NCBI GenBank assembly: GCA_029204225.1
Contig: MU831937.1
Location: 1-64,000 of the forward strand
Source: Diphasiastrum complanatum
Lineage: Eukaryota > Streptophyta > Lycopodiopsida > Lycopodiales > Lycopodiaceae
Direction: 5' to 3'
Length of the DNA stretch: 64,000 nt
Part shown: positions 46,071 through 59,016 of the stretch, piece after piece
How positions within the stretch are numbered: position 1 is the first letter of the stretch
Layout of the letters: each line of letters begins with the position of its first letter
Notes under the pieces: model-generated
Seen by the model: only the letters and a program-made list of their open reading frames with translations
What the model was told of the DNA's origin: nothing
Database searches by the model: none
Made by a program: the position numbers and the translations under genes

Positions 46071-46250
46071 AGATGCATTGGCAAAACTATGGGGGCCACC
46101 ATGTGGTGTGCATGTATAGTAGTGTGAACGTAGAAACGAATAAACATGTGCATTTTAGTTGTTTCAAGGAAATCTATACATGTATAATGGAGAATTATAT
46201 TGTACATGTCAACCATGACCATCATTGCAATGGAAGTTGTCAGCACACCC

Positions 46251-46905
46251 TGTTGGAGAAAGAGGGTGTGTCGTATGTGAGAAATGAAAATACCTCAAAA
46301 AGAAGCGAACGAGAAACGAACTCGAACGGAAAGTGTTTGTGCGTAGCAAAATGAGCTATCTGACTCTTTCCCTAACCATGACTACGCCTATCAGAAACGA
46401 ACAGAATGTTAGTGATAGCAATCACGGTCATTCTGATTATGTAGCCAAACGTTAATAAAACACCAGAGGAATAATTTGTCGCGAACAGCTAGACAAATTA
46501 TCTGTCGCGAATGATTTGCGAAGAGCTAGACTTAGCTCAACTAATAATCAGTCGCAAATGATTCGTGAAAGACAAGACTAAATATTAGTTGTCAATAGCT
46601 AGACTAATATTAACTCACTAAAACAGATTACCAGATTGAGCAATTAGGAATTCAGACAAAATGAAAAGTAAGCATAGCAATATTGACACAAATCTGAACA
46701 CAGAACAAAGGAGCTGTTATCAAATTAAGTATAGCAAAATATACATGTCAATAATGTGGTAGGGCACAAGACAATAGCGGACGAAACCACGTGCTCTACA
46801 AAGCTAATTCAATTTGTTAAGGAATGAGACCTATTACTGACAATAAAGAATCAATGCACAAGGCATCTATTTTGTCTATCTCTGATAAGCTTCTAATGCT
46901 AAATT
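46251..46905 (-). repeat. Solo-LTR-like dispersed repeat, copy B
   Basis: Reverse-complement counterpart of 2525-3197. On the plus strand it starts TGTTGGAGAAAG, so in its own sense it ends TCCAACA. Its outer end is not sharply defined. In its own sense the gypsy protease relic (46070-45547) follows it, which would make it a 5' LTR, although no tRNA primer site is seen. Confidence 0.6.
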
Positions 46906-47269
46906 TACACACACTTGGTCTTCAATCGCTTAATCAATCTGAATAGGCAAATGGTATTCAGTATATATACAAAATGTTACAGGTGTGCAGATGAAGAAAG
47001 TACAAAGTGGATGTGTTGTCTGTAGGAGATCGTGGGTGGCTGCAGTCGTTGTCAAGTTTGTTAGCACAGTTGATGGGGTGAGCGTGAAAAGGGTGCGACA
47101 TCAGCCTTTGCTGAAGTGAACGTTGGTGGAGATGCAAAAAATGCGTCACTCTGATGAAATGCCATAGGCTTTGATTTACAGGGTGCCTTTGTTTCCTAGA
47201 GCACCTTTGGCATTTTGTAAGGCAGTGTCGCCTTTTTTGCCTGTCACAAAAACATGTGTAAAAACACAA

Positions 47270-48352
47270 TGTTGGCTGATTTTGACGAATCCCCAAGATA
47301 CTCGGATGGAGCTACCCAAGAGCACCTCTCACCTTAGACCGAGGAGGTCTTTGAGAAGACGAGACGAATGACTGAGAGCCGAGTATGAGAGTCGAGGAGT
47401 ACTAGTAGTAATGACAAGCAAGAACTGTGTAAGCCTCGTGGTGAATCCCGAAAGATGGATTGACCATATAGGAACTAGTATTTCTAGGCTAAAGTAATAA
47501 ATGCAAGTAGACCCCTCTTACAGAAAGTAGAGTGAGCCACCTTCTGATGGTGACTTCTAGTGGAGAGCATTATTCCACTTGTAATTTGTGTAATGTGGAA
47601 ATGCCACTAGGATGCCATCTAAGGAGCTCTCTTGCTTATTTAAGAGACTCCCGCTTTGTGAAGAGGAGCTTTTTGTGAAATGTATCTACTCCATGCTGAA
47701 ATGAGAAGAGCCTCCACGAGTTTTGGTGCATCCATTGAGCTCCTTGATCATGATTGTTTCTTGAGTGAATGCATTTATGATCTTGCCCTTCCCTCCTATG
47801 AGTGTGGTTGTGGATTGTAGAGTGGATTAGATTTCCTGCTTTCCTAGAGTGGATTAGTTTTCATTTCTTGTTTGTGGATTAAGGTAGAAATCAGCATTCA
47901 AGTAAACTAAATAGGCTGGGTTTGTGGTGTAGCTCTTGCATATCTCCTTACATCCCTGTTCTTGATGTTTTTGGAATGTCCAAGAATCAAAAGACTGGTT
48001 AGTTTCTTGATTCTTGGCCTTCTAAAATGTTGTAGATTAATTTTTGGTTTCAGCTTTGTGGAATAATCCAGGTGTAGCTCAGTTTTAGTAATGTGTAGGA
48101 TCTGATTCAGTTCATTTTTTGAGTAGGAAGCTGTAAAAACTATTGAATGTTCATTTGGGCTGTAGCATCTCTATTTGAACGTGAGTGCTTTCAAAAAGAA
48201 CGACCCTGAGGTGTCCTCTGACAGACAGAACAAAATACTACAACGTGAATCTGTCCCTTTTAGCTTGGCTTGGGCATTGTAACAAACAAGAAAAAGCCAA
48301 GTAATGCCAAATGAGCCTAGTAACAGATTCTAGAGTGTAGAATCTTTAAACA
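47270..48352 (+). repeat. 5' LTR of the 15.2-kb element
   Basis: 1083 bp. It aligns along its length with 61294-62444; the last 100 bp are the most diverged (ends GAATCTTTAAACA versus GGGGATCTGTCAACA). Confidence 0.88.
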
Positions 48353-48949
48353 TTTGACGCTAGTTGCCACTTGAACACATGCACATCTTCAATCTATCCA
48401 TGTTTCAATGTTCTTTCATGATCAGCTCCATAAACAACATCATACATATCTGGATCTGCCATCATCTGCAGTATGATACTTACAATCTGCCACGTTCTTG
48501 AATAACAACATTACAAGGCCGTTCTTGGACAGAGTCATCCTATCTCTACGATTGTGTATTAACTACTCTGATCCAACTCAGTCAAAAAAACACCAAATCC
48601 CTTGGCATCAACCGTTGTTTTGCAACCATACAGTTCCCCAACCACATATCCGCCCACACACCTCCTCATCTGACTGGACTGAGCCAACGCACTCCTCTTG
48701 CATCCACACACACCTCTTCCTCAGAACTTAACCGAACGACCTGACAGCTCCATTCTAAGAGAGCCAATACGCATTCTTCTTTCAAGCCTGAGCCCACACG
48801 TAGTCTTCCTCACCATTTGCACAAGCCCAGCTCTCCATGCACTCCTCACAAGACCAAGTTCTCTTCACGACCACGCACCTCACCCTGCCTTCCACGCACC
48901 TCACCCTGTCTCTCTTCCTGACCAAACCTTTCTCCCATCTCGACCGGAG

Positions 48950-49345
48950 CCCATCGTTCAACTCTCAACCGGAGGCTAATCGTTCAAATCTCAATCAGAG
49001 TGATCTATTCAATCTCAACCGGATCGTTCAAATCTCAACCGGAGTGATCTATTAAATCTCAACCGGAGGCCATTCTATTAAATCTCAACCGCAGGCCAAT
49101 CTATCAAATTCTCAGCTGGAGCAATTTATCAAATCTCAACCGGCGGAGCCATCTGTCAAATCTTAACCGAAGCACCTGAGTCAAATCTCAATCGATGCAT
49201 CTTGTGAAATCTCAACCGGAGCACCTGCTTTAAATCTCAACCGACGGACTCTTGTTAATTCTTGACCGAACCACTCTATTAAATCTCAACCGGAGCCCAT
49301 TTGTCAAATCTCGACCAAAGCCATCTATCAAATTTCGACCGGAAC
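48950..49345 (+). repeat. Minisatellite array 1, core AAATCTCAACCGG
   Basis: About 14 units of 22-30 bp with the core AAATCTCAACCGGAG separated by short variable words (CGTTC, GATCTATT, CATCTATC). The same motif occurs inverted in arrays at 57400-57625 and 58270-58625. It lies in the leader between LTR and gag. Confidence 0.88.
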
Positions 49346-49379
49346 TACAAGCTTAATTTTTTGATACCCCTTTATTTTT

Positions 49380-50010
49380 TTGAGTTATATTTTTTCGAGC
49401 CTTTGTTAAAAAAGTTTGATACTTCCCATATTTTTTTTCGAGTTCTATTTTTTCGAGTCCTAATTTTTTGATACATTTCTTTTGAGTCACTAAAAAAAAT
49501 TTTGAGCCATTATTTTTCGATACATTTTTTTTGAGTCACTAAAAAAATTTTGAGCCATTATTTTTTGATACATTTTTTTTCGAGTCACTAAAAAGATATT
49601 GAGCCATTACTTTTTAATACATTTTTTTCGAGTCACAAAAAAAAGTTTTCGAGCCATCATTTTTGATACATTGTTTTTGAGTCACCAAAAAAATTTTGAG
49701 CCATCATTTTCGATACACTTTGTTCGAGTCACCTACACAGTTTTTCGATATCTTTTTTCGAGTCACCTACATAATTTTCCATAAAATTTTTTAAGATTCA
49801 ACAGCATAATTTTCGATACAATTTTTTCGAGTCTTCTATTTTCTAGAGTCATCTGTTTTTCGAGTCCTATATTTTTTTGACACAGGTTTTTTGAGCCTTC
49901 TATTTTTTGAGTCAGGTTTCTAGTCCTCTATTTTTTCAATACAATTTTTTCCATCCTTCTATTTTTTTGAGTCATTTGTTTTTTCGAGTCCTCTATTTTT
50001 TCGATACTTT
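49380..50010 (+). repeat. Degenerate tandem repeats of TTTTTCGAGTC...GAGCC
   Basis: Units of about 50-60 bp of the form CGAGTCACTAAAAAAATTTT plus GAGCCATTATTTTTTGATAC are repeated between 49490 and 49720, decaying on both sides to shorter TTTTTTCGAGTC words. T-rich and non-coding. Confidence 0.85.
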
Positions 50011-50114
50011 TTTTTTTTGACGTCATCTTTTTTTCTGATCCAGACAAATTTTCGACCCCATACAAAAAAAAAAAAAACTAAACCCAAAAAATCACAAAAA
50101 CAAGATCTCATCAA

Positions 50115-51470
50115 ATGGACCCACATACAGATTTTGAACTACCAGAATATTATCCATACGAGATCAAGCCTCCTACAGCTGAACAAACTAGACGTCAGAG
50201 GTTCTACTGAATGTGGTTCGAACACCACGAGCCATCTACAAATCCATTTGAGAGACAAAAACCTGATAGAGCTGAGTGTTCACGAGCACGAGCCCATTAT
50301 TTTGGTGTTGAACCCTCCTAGGTCTGAACCAACCTTAATGGTACTTCTGCCACTCATGGAGCTCATCTAGAGAGACGTACACCCAAGCTAGATCTACCAA
50401 AGTTTGACGATACTTCGGACTCTCAAAGATTTTTGCAAATCTTTGAGAATGCATGTGATGTGTATGATGAAACATCTCCCGATGCTATGGTCCAACTGTT
50501 TTCGATGACCATGATTGCTAAAGCAAGTGATTGGTTTTTCAACCTTGATCATGAAGATAAGACAGACTGGTCAGTTTCGAAAGAGTCATTTATCAAGCAT
50601 TTTAAGCCCTTTCGCTTGATCGAGAGCCTTTTTTTCAAATTGAGTAACATCAAGATGGCAAAAGACGAACATGTACGAGACTATATCAAATGTTTCAAAC
50701 GCCTCGAAAGTCAAGTACAAGAACAATCCACCGAACAGATGCTCATCATCTGATTTTTAGTCGGCCTTCCAAGATGGATTAGATGCGAGCTTAAATCCAA
50801 TGATGAATATATGAGCCTAAAGTTAGCTATGTCTGATGCCATCAAAGAAGAAGATGAGGGATCAGATGTTGACGCATCTAGGGAAAGGAGAGCACCACGT
50901 GCTCCTGTCCATGAGTCGAAGCTTATCGGAGGTATCCGAGATCAGCTTTAGAAATTCCAGTTGGAGTTGCTTAATAAACAACATCAACTACAAATGAAGA
51001 AACTCACCAATGAGTTTCAAACTACCCGGACGTCTATCCAAAGCAGTTTGCCTAGTTAGCCAAATCCTGCATAGGTACCTTATAGACGAAAACCAATATG
51101 GTGCCCACACTGTCGGGCTACGCATCATGGTGATGCTTGTCCTTCATATCAGCCTATCTAAGCACATACAGTCCAACGATATGAAGAACAACCATTACAA
51201 TCTGGATATTCCTTGCATTATTATGAATACCCACTAGAAAATCCAAAACCATTAGCCATACAAGATGGCTATGCCATTAGACAAGGGCCATTCAACAACA
51301 GATGTTTCATTTGTGGTGGTGAAACCGGCCATTTTATGGTTGATTGCCCAGTCAAGGCCAAGTATCACGCCAAGTGTACCGATTGTTTCAATAAACATAG
51401 TTTCAAAGACTATCCAAAATAGCCCAACAAGATTCTACCTTCCCAACACGTTAGTTATGACTCCCGATAG
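50115..51470 (+). pseudogene. Gypsy gag relic with zinc knuckle
   Basis: A start codon at 50115 opens a frame reading MDPHTDFELPEYYPYEIKPP that continues, through about a dozen stops and few shifts, to 51470. The capsid core is well kept: LDLPKFDDTSDSQRFLQIFE, ASDWFFNLDHEDKTDWSVSK and HVRDYIKCFKRLESQVQEQS (50390-50740). Then a coiled-coil-like stretch (LLNKQHQLQMKKLTNEFQTT) and a modified knuckle CFICGGETGHFMVDC (51303-51347) followed by further Cys/His (CTDCFNKHSFKDYPK). One extra residue in the knuckle (CX2CX5HX4C against the usual X4) sets this copy apart from the inverted copy (CGETGHFMVDC). Gag would assemble particles and bind RNA; this one is dead. Confidence 0.88.
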
Positions 51471-53700
51471 GATCATCACGACAACACAACACGAGCACCA
51501 TAGCACCCAACAGTTAAACCTGCTGTTCACTCAAGAAGTTTCTTGCAAAGTTCTACATTACCACGCAATTCACCAACTCCATAATGCAAAAGACACTGAT
51601 ATGACATGAGTCCTTGTAGGAGGAAAGCGAAACTGATATTCTGTCATCTGCTACAATGTCCAACCAAGAGCAACCTCCATAGCAAATTGACAGTTTTTCT
51701 CCCCTTCTACAACCTCAAATCTATTTGTCTTCCCACATGCTAATAAGATATCCAATGTGCCAATATACAATAAATCTAAGATTCGGAAATCTAGACAGAG
51801 ATTCGGTTCTGAATCTCTTGCTCAGAGAGGTACTCAGGACATAGTTCCTCACTCATACCTGCATCTCACACTATATCTTACAACCTCTGCTATCAATGAT
51901 GGTAGATTTTAGTGTCACCAACCCTGCCTTGTTTTGACAAGGGCATGTCAGAGTAAGTCTCACTACTCTACAAAACCAATGGAATATTGCAATTGTCAAG
52001 GTGAATTATACATGTTGATGAATGATTTTTTGTTTGACGAGTGCTCTACAACTTTCACTCTCTGTAGCATTGGTATCTTTCTTGTTTATTTTTTATAGTT
52101 TTGTGATTTGGTAATTTCTTCTAATTGCATATCTTTTTCTAAATTTGTTTTTAGTTCATCAAGGATAGCCATTTAACAAGAGACATCATGTAGCATATCT
52201 CAAGAATAACTTGTCATTCCTCAACCAATCTTCAAATCACCTTATACAGAGTTTCGAATTTTTGAGCATATTCCAAATCTGCGAAGTACAGATCACATCA
52301 GAGTTAATTCATGTATCTCATTTCCAAATTCATCTTTGAGTCAGCAAGATCGAAACAAATTTAGTTAAAATTTGTTCAATCTTTAGTCCAGTCACATGTT
52401 CAACGTGTTTTCAACTACGTGTTCCACAAGCCGATCAAATCTTGAGCATGAACAGTTACCAGCAACAATATCCCCACCAACAGATTTTTTTTGGAGGGGT
52501 AGAGTGGATTTGCTTGGATCCACTTGAGCAGTTACGCTGCCAGCAACAACATCAGCAAGATCGACAGCCAAGGTCACAAGTCAAATATAAAAACGACAAG
52601 GCTAAGAGGACAGATGGGCAATCCAAAGCGACTCAATCAGAAGAAGTATTCCAATCATGACGAAGATCCTTCAGAAAAGGAAAACACAAACATTGGGAAA
52701 TCAATCTCCTTTTTTAACCGGCCTCTTGCCATACTTCTGCACCCATCCTCATGCCTATCGTCCATGCCATCTATCGATGTCACCACCTCCACCCTACCTT
52801 CCATCTGTCTATTTATTATCAGTTCACTATTCCTCTAAAAAATTCCCAGTTTTTTATAGTCTTATCGAAGCAGTTGATAGATCATTGCAAGGGTCTTGTG
52901 GAGACTACCTGCCACCTACAATGGATGATTAGCCAAATGAAGATCTAAGAAGCAGACGAAGCAGCTAGAAGACATAAGAAATTAAGCAAAGAAACGGAGG
53001 AGGACAGGACAAAACTTAAGCAACAGATGAGTTAGAGCAATCTTGTTCGAAAGAAACTCTCTAGAGCAATGATAGCTGAATCTCCTCTTATGAAGCCCAA
53101 AGAGGTCCAAAGTAATGGATAAAAAGAAAGAGCTGCAGAAAAAGAAAGATGAACACAACCGTGAACCTGCAAAATAAAGCGAGCTCCTCACCCAGCAAGT
53201 GGTGGTCAAAGCTCGACATTGCAAGGGTCCAAGGTTGCAACTGTAGAACTATCAGTTCCTTCACCTTGCCACCAAGCCTTCATCATGTTTCCTTGCTGTC
53301 ACCAACCATTCGTCCAATCTGTTTCTACCACCAATGTGTGAATGAGCCCGTTTCCTTGAAGACTGATAACCAAGATTTGTGCTACCTATCAGGAAAGAGC
53401 ATCGACAAGACTGGAACTTTGACTGAGAGAAGAATTGCGGAAACGTCCAGAAGCAATATGGAGGTGTTCGCAGATTCTCTGACTCTGTGAACACAAATTT
53501 ATTGTGTTTCTTTACTTTTTCATTCTTCTGTAGTAATGGTTCTTACGGATCTTCTTCTTATTAGAACAGTTACTAAACAGAAGTGTTACTCAGGTTGCAG
53601 CGTGTATTTCCCAGCCTGTCAGTGGGAGTCACGGATCCGATACTCAGCTACATGCATTAACTAGCCATGTAACCAGACATAGCTCAAGAAGATCAACGTT
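51471..53700. other. Degenerate interior of the 15.2-kb element
   Basis: No protease, RT or integrase can be read. A plus-strand frame near 52930-53030 (EADEAARRHKKLSKETEEDR) is Lys/Glu-rich and loosely recalls the coiled-coil part of the ORF at 54559-57366 (QRLAKEKERETVEIK), so it could be a plus-strand trace of that ORF. This is weak. Confidence 0.4.
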
Positions 53701-53701
53701 C

Positions 53702-53767
53702 TGGGTGAGAGGTATTTTGTGTCTTCGGCTTGGCTCGGCATCTGGGGATTCTCTGAAATCTGCTAGC
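53702..53767 (+). repeat. 65-bp direct repeat flanking the inverted block, left copy
   Basis: Contains TCTTCGGCTTGGCTCGGCAT and CTGGGGATTCTCTG, repeated in the same orientation at 60856-60920 with a few changes. The two copies bracket the inverted block, and the sequence from 53776 onward matches the reverse complement of the region just before the 3' LTR (61290 downward). Confidence 0.85.
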
Positions 53768-54558
53768 ATTATCTACCCCTAATCTGTTGCAGGACCCACT
53801 GCAACATCGGTGATGTCTTTTTGCTTGGCACTTGGAAAAGCATGGATCTTCGATCGCTTCCGTAAAACCAGGTGCTTATTATCTGCAAACTTTTTTTTTT
53901 TTCAAAATTGGAAGTCTCTCAATTGGCAGCTACATTCCAACCTTCTTGAGAACTTTTTGCGAGTCTTGCTCGCCTTGTCATCGTGCCATTTGCTTTCTCT
54001 CGCTCGTCTTTCATCCCAAGGCTTCAAAAACTTGGAAGCAAATCTTACTTCCGAAATTGAGAGGCCCCATGTATTCTCTTATCTTCTCCACAAAGCCCAT
54101 TTCTTGCTAGTCCTCCACCATGGTCACATAATGCGCCGACATGAAGGCCTTTCTGTAGTATAGCCTAGCCATCATTTCATGGTCTTCTTCCGACTGGAGG
54201 GCTACATTCGGGTTGATCTTAATGGGATCCAGGCCTCGATCCCAGAAACAATCTTGCTACATCAGAAAGGCCATAGATCTGCAATATTCGGCACTTTCTT
54301 GCACGCCAAGATCGGCACTTGTTTTGTACTTGTGCCCGAAGTCAAGTAACTGCAGCCTCAGATCATCCGCAAAGGTTCTCTCTGAAATTCTCGGAATGAC
54401 TGGCTAGTTTACCAACTCCACTCATGGCTTTTCTACCGGCCATGCATTTAGTTGCATTTGAGTGGCATGTAGAAGGGATCCACTCGCTTCCATGTCGGTG
54501 CCTTCAGATACTCTTGGGGTTGCCTGCTATCCTTCAGGACTTTATTCCGCCACTCTGG

Positions 54559-57366
54559 TTATGGTTGTAGTGCTGCGATGATCTCGGCCCTGGTGGAGTA
54601 TTGACTTTGATCTACGTCATCTTTGCCTCCCCTCATGTTGGGAGGGTATTTCCTCTCAAACTTTTCTGACTCTCTTGTGTCAGCCAATTTGCCTCTAGGC
54701 CTAGTAGGGGAAGTTGTCCTACGCGGATGGAATGGCCTCACCAGATAATCATCTAGGGCCTCGATGCCCGTTTCTTTTTCTTTGGCTTTCTTGCTTGTCG
54801 ATGGCTCAACTGCGCCCGTATCTTGTCTGGGCAAGAACCTTCTTGTCTCTGGTTGATCTACCAAGAAGTCATCATCACGTCCCATGTCGGTGTTAGTTTC
54901 TGGAAGGTCAGGGATGGAATGATCTGGAGAGAGGGGTGCAGGAACGACAGGTTTCGAACGGGGTGGGTTTAACAAATTATACGCCGCACCGAGGGAGTGG
55001 AGTTGTTGGAGGAACTCATCCCGTCGGGCCTTGTATGTGTCAGCTGGACCTTTTGATGGGCCCATTATTTTGCTAGGAGTTGATGGAGAGAGGGAAGATG
55101 AAAGAATCGGGTAAGTTGGAATAAATGTTTTGGAAAATTTAAATGCAGAGTAGGAGGAGGGATTAAAGGTGGGAGGGGGTCGGGAAAAAGTTCTGGAAGC
55201 AGCATCGGCTCTCTGGCCACCCGATCCTGAACTATCGTCTGAAGATTGGGTTTGCCTGTCCTGATTTTCTGCTCCATCATTTCCATCATCGTCCCCTGGC
55301 TTCATTGATTGAGTGCCTAGTTGGGCCTTGCACGTCGTGTCACATAGTTGGTTCACCTTGTCCAAGACTTGCTGTAGGGTCTTCGTGGTATCTTCCAGCT
55401 GCTTCTGGGTTTCCAGGATGATCTTTTCTTGCTTGGCCACAATGTTTTCAAAATATTTCTTTTTGGCCTCTCGTTCTTGGATTTGCCTTACATATTTTTC
55501 GATCCAGATGGCTGAGGCCTGTGGGGCCTGGAATTGAATATCCTCGGGCTTGACTAGAGGAGCATCGACTGTCATTGCACCCGATGATCCATCTCGTACT
55601 TGGTCGATTTGGACCATTTGATGCTTCAGTTGCTGCTGTACCTCTTCCTGAGTGGTCTTCTACCCGGCCATCATGGATTTGATTTCCACTGTCTCTCTTT
55701 CTTTTTCTTTGGCCAGCCTCTGATAATGTGTAGTTTCATGGTCTTGATGCTGGACCTTGCTCTCGAGCATTTGATATTGGCTAACCAACCAATGCATATG
55801 ATAGCTCATTTCGGATAGGCCGATCATTGAGCATTTGGCTGCTTCGGTGAGCTTATTAGGGTTAGTGAGGGTTGGGCACTGATCTGAAGTGTGGGAAGGT
55901 GAGGCTAAACTAAAAAATAAACGTGGTGTTAGAGCTGAAGATGGAGGTGGAGGTGGAGGTAGCGGAGGAATGATGTTACTAACTGTTGTGGTGGTGGTGG
56001 TGGTTAGTGGAGGGGTCAAACTTCTCTCTGGCTGCTTCTCCTTCTCTGGCTCGTCGTCGCTTATTTCCATCAGGTCCGCAGCATCAAAATATTGCGATGT
56101 GTCCAATGTGTGGACTTGATGGGCCTGTGGTTGTTGGACCGCTTCGGTGACCTGGGAAATGGATATCCCCACTCCTCACCCCCTCCAAAACTTGTGCCGG
56201 TGGTGATGTTGGTGCGTTGGTGTAGTAATCAGTGTGGGTGGGGTGGTGACTTGATCTGGCTGACCGATGACTTGAGATATTGTCATGTCAGGTGCTGGTG
56301 TAGAGGTAGTTGCTCCATCACCCTATCGATGACATGTGAGGGTGATGAGTGTTGTTGTGAGGCCGTGGATGAGCTTCCATCATTTGAGGTGGAACCATCT
56401 GAAACTGATCCCACTGGTGATGTGCTTCTAGCTTGAAACTTCTTTTGCATCCTTTGTTGCCTTGTGTCTGGCAACTGGGCCTTGGAGGTCGGCCTCTTGC
56501 ACTCCGAGGTTGCAGCTGCTTGTGGTCCGGTTGTGGGCTTCTTTCCTTCTGTACCAGAAGGAGAATACTGGTGTTTACTCATTTAGCCTGGGATCCCGAT
56601 GGTGAAGTGGCTCTTGATCATGTACACTTGGACTTTGTTGACTCAATGGGAATTTCCCATGCCTTGTCCGCAAGCTGCTAGTGTTGTTGAAGCTTTGGCC
56701 CGTTCTGGACTTGGTGGAGGGTGATATCTGTCAAGAGATATCCGAGTATTGTTATCGGCTGCTTGTTCTTAATGCACTCATGAAGGCAGTTCAAAACAAA
56801 TTGTGCCCAATCATAGAGGTTCTGGGCATGTAGTCGTGAATCTGCCATCATGTGAAACAGGGACATGGGTACCCTCTACAACTTGGTTCTTGGTCGTTGT
56901 GTGCACTTTTCAAGTGCGCACATGCTGCTTGTGGTTGTGGGTCATTGATTGCTTTGAATCGATACCCGTCCTTGTTTTCCCACTTGGCCACGGATGGGTC
57001 AATGAATTTGAAATATGTTGTCTGCTCAATTTTTTTAAGTGTCCTGGTGATAGCATTGGGTCCTCTTGGGAACCCAAAAGGTTGCAAGTCGGCCGGTGCA
57101 AATGATATGTTGTAAACATAGTTTTTCACAAGAGGAACTATTAGCTGGCACGACCTTGTTGTAGCATTGTAGTTGGCATATATCATATGCACGAGGTACG
57201 GGCTTTGATACCCCATCAGGACTGGCATCTGGAACTCAATGGCTTGAAAGAAGGATGCTGCATGTTGGTACCAGTGTTGCATTTCAGTAATATCCAATTT
57301 GGACAATTGGATGTCGAGCTTATTGGCATCAGGGTCATCAGAACTGGAGGCAGGGTTGGTAGACAT
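54559..57366 (-). pseudogene. Extra ORF of unknown function in the inverted copy (about 900 codons, broken)
   Basis: Pieces on the minus strand: 57366-56848 (start MSTNPASSSDDPDANKLD), 56866-56678, 56582-56283, then 56172-55660 and 55617-54559 in one frame separated by a single TAG. The N-terminal 240 residues look folded (FPRGPNAITRTLKKIEQTTY; NLYDWAQFVLNCLHECIKNK; ILGYLLTDITLHQV). The middle is low complexity (Thr7, Pro-rich PPLPPPPPPSS, acidic EISDDEPEKEKQPE). A coiled coil follows (IEKYVRQIQEREAKKKYFEN ... KTLQQVLDKVNQLCD). The tail is Ser/Pro-rich with basic and acidic clusters. I do not recognise it. The layout recalls the accessory ORFs carried by large plant gypsy elements, and the N-terminal segment vaguely recalls the so-called putative plant transposon protein domain. 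Overlapping frames show at least three frameshifts. Confidence 0.6.
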
Positions 57367-57399
57367 GATGAAATAATTGGGAAATAAGAATCTGGAAAA

Positions 57400-57625
57400 A
57401 GGGTGTCAGTTGAGATGTGAGCGGAGGGTGTCGATTGAGATGTGAGCGGATGGCATCAACTGAGATGTGAGTGGTGGAGATGTGAGCGGAGGGCGCCGGT
57501 TGAGATTGTGAGCGGAGGGCGTCAGTTGAGATGTGAGTGGATGGCGTCGGTTGAGATGTGAGCAGAGGGCATCGGCTGAGTTGTAAGCGGAGGGCGTCGG
57601 CTGAGATGTGAGCGGAGGGCGTCGG
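57400..57625 (-). repeat. Minisatellite array 2, core TGAGATGTGAGCGGA
   Basis: About nine units of 22-26 bp, GTCGGTTGAGATGTGAGCGG with variants. This is the inverse of the motif in array 1. It lies just upstream of the start codon of the ORF at 57366 and so in its presumed leader. Confidence 0.88.
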
Positions 57626-58269
57626 TTGAGATGTAATGGAAAGGAATGGTCTGTGAGGAACTGAGGTTGGGAAGGAAGGTGTGTGAAAGTGGAGGTGTTG
57701 TGGATAGAAGGGTATGGAGGATGTGTGGTAAACGAAGTATGATGTGAACAATGGAAGGTAGAAGTTTCAAAAAAAAAGATGTCGGTATATGTTTGTGACT
57801 AAGTGGAAAGAATCAAGATATTGGGAGATGTAAAGGAAGTAGCTTTTGGTGAAAATGGGTGTTTGGAGATGATGAAAGAAAAGTGTGTATGATTAAAAGG
57901 TGATACTCAATATTGTAATGGAAGCATATGGAATGCTTGCATGACACTACCCCTCAGCATGCGAAATGTTTCAAATGCTTTGTTCTCCACTGGCGATATA
58001 AGGTTTGGAGACTGTTTGTGATGGCGTTCTCAATGGGAAACACACTAGGATGGCTGATATTGGGTGGAGATGGTGTGGAAGCAACCACTGATGCACAGAA
58101 CGAGAGAGCGCCAGGATCGTGTAGGAGAGCTAGAAATTGCCAGTAGATCGTCGCCAGAGAGCTCCAAAGTTCGCACTTCGTTGAGGTGCGAATGGCATCG
58201 AGGGGATGGCATTTATGGACAACGTCGGCTGGGTTCAGACATGATGGGACGTGTCTGTTCGTTGGATTT

Positions 58270-58625
58270 TGAATGAGAAGTGTCAGTCGAGATTTGATGG
58301 AGTCACGTCGGTCGAAATCTGAGAGAATCGCGTCGGTCGAAATCTGAGAGAGTCGCGTCGGTCGAGATCTGAGAGAGTCGCGTCGATCAAGATCTGATAA
58401 AAATCCATTGGTTGAGATCTGAGCAGATCCCGTCGGTTGAGATTTGAGCGGATCTTGTCGGTAGAAGATTTGAGTAGATCCCGTCGGTTGAGATTTGAGT
58501 GGATCCCGTCAGTTGAGATTTGAGCGGATCCCGTCGGTTGAGATTTGAGTGGATTCCATCGGTTGAGATTTGAGCGGATCCTGTCGGTTGAGATTTGAAT
58601 GGATCCTGTCGGTTGAGATTTGACA
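58270..58625 (-). repeat. Minisatellite array 3, core CGGTTGAGATTTGAGCGGAT
   Basis: About 14 units of 24-26 bp, in two sub-families: CGCGTCGGTCGAAATCTGAGAGAGT (58305-58390) and CCGTCGGTTGAGATTTGAGCGGAT (58420-58625). Between arrays 2 and 3 (57626-58270) no gene is seen. Confidence 0.9.
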
Positions 58626-59016
58626 AAATCCCAATATGAAGGAATGGATCATGTGATGCAAGTAAAGAACTTCAAGGGAAAAATATGACTGTGGCCCAGA
58701 GTAGAAGTTCTTATGAAAAGAATGTATCCCCAGGAATGCTTGTATGCCTGAGATACCAGTTAGACAGAGATGAGGTGGCTACAATGTGAGAATCATTTCC
58801 GATGGTGTAGCCTATCATTTGTTGATCTAGAACATCCATGACCCATGAGTATGTACAAGAAGAAGAGAATGCATAGAAAGTACATAAGTAATGGTATGAA
58901 GTATAAACAAGGAACGAGGTGAAAAATAGGCATGCAAAACTAGAACTACAAGCAAGAACATAAGAAAAATAGAAAGAAAGAATAAAAAAATTAAAATATA
59001 TACTAGGGAAAAGATG

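Noticed and set aside
50017-50370. ORF of 117 codons overlapping the start of gag
   Set aside because: Different frame from the conserved gag sequence and low-complexity at its start.
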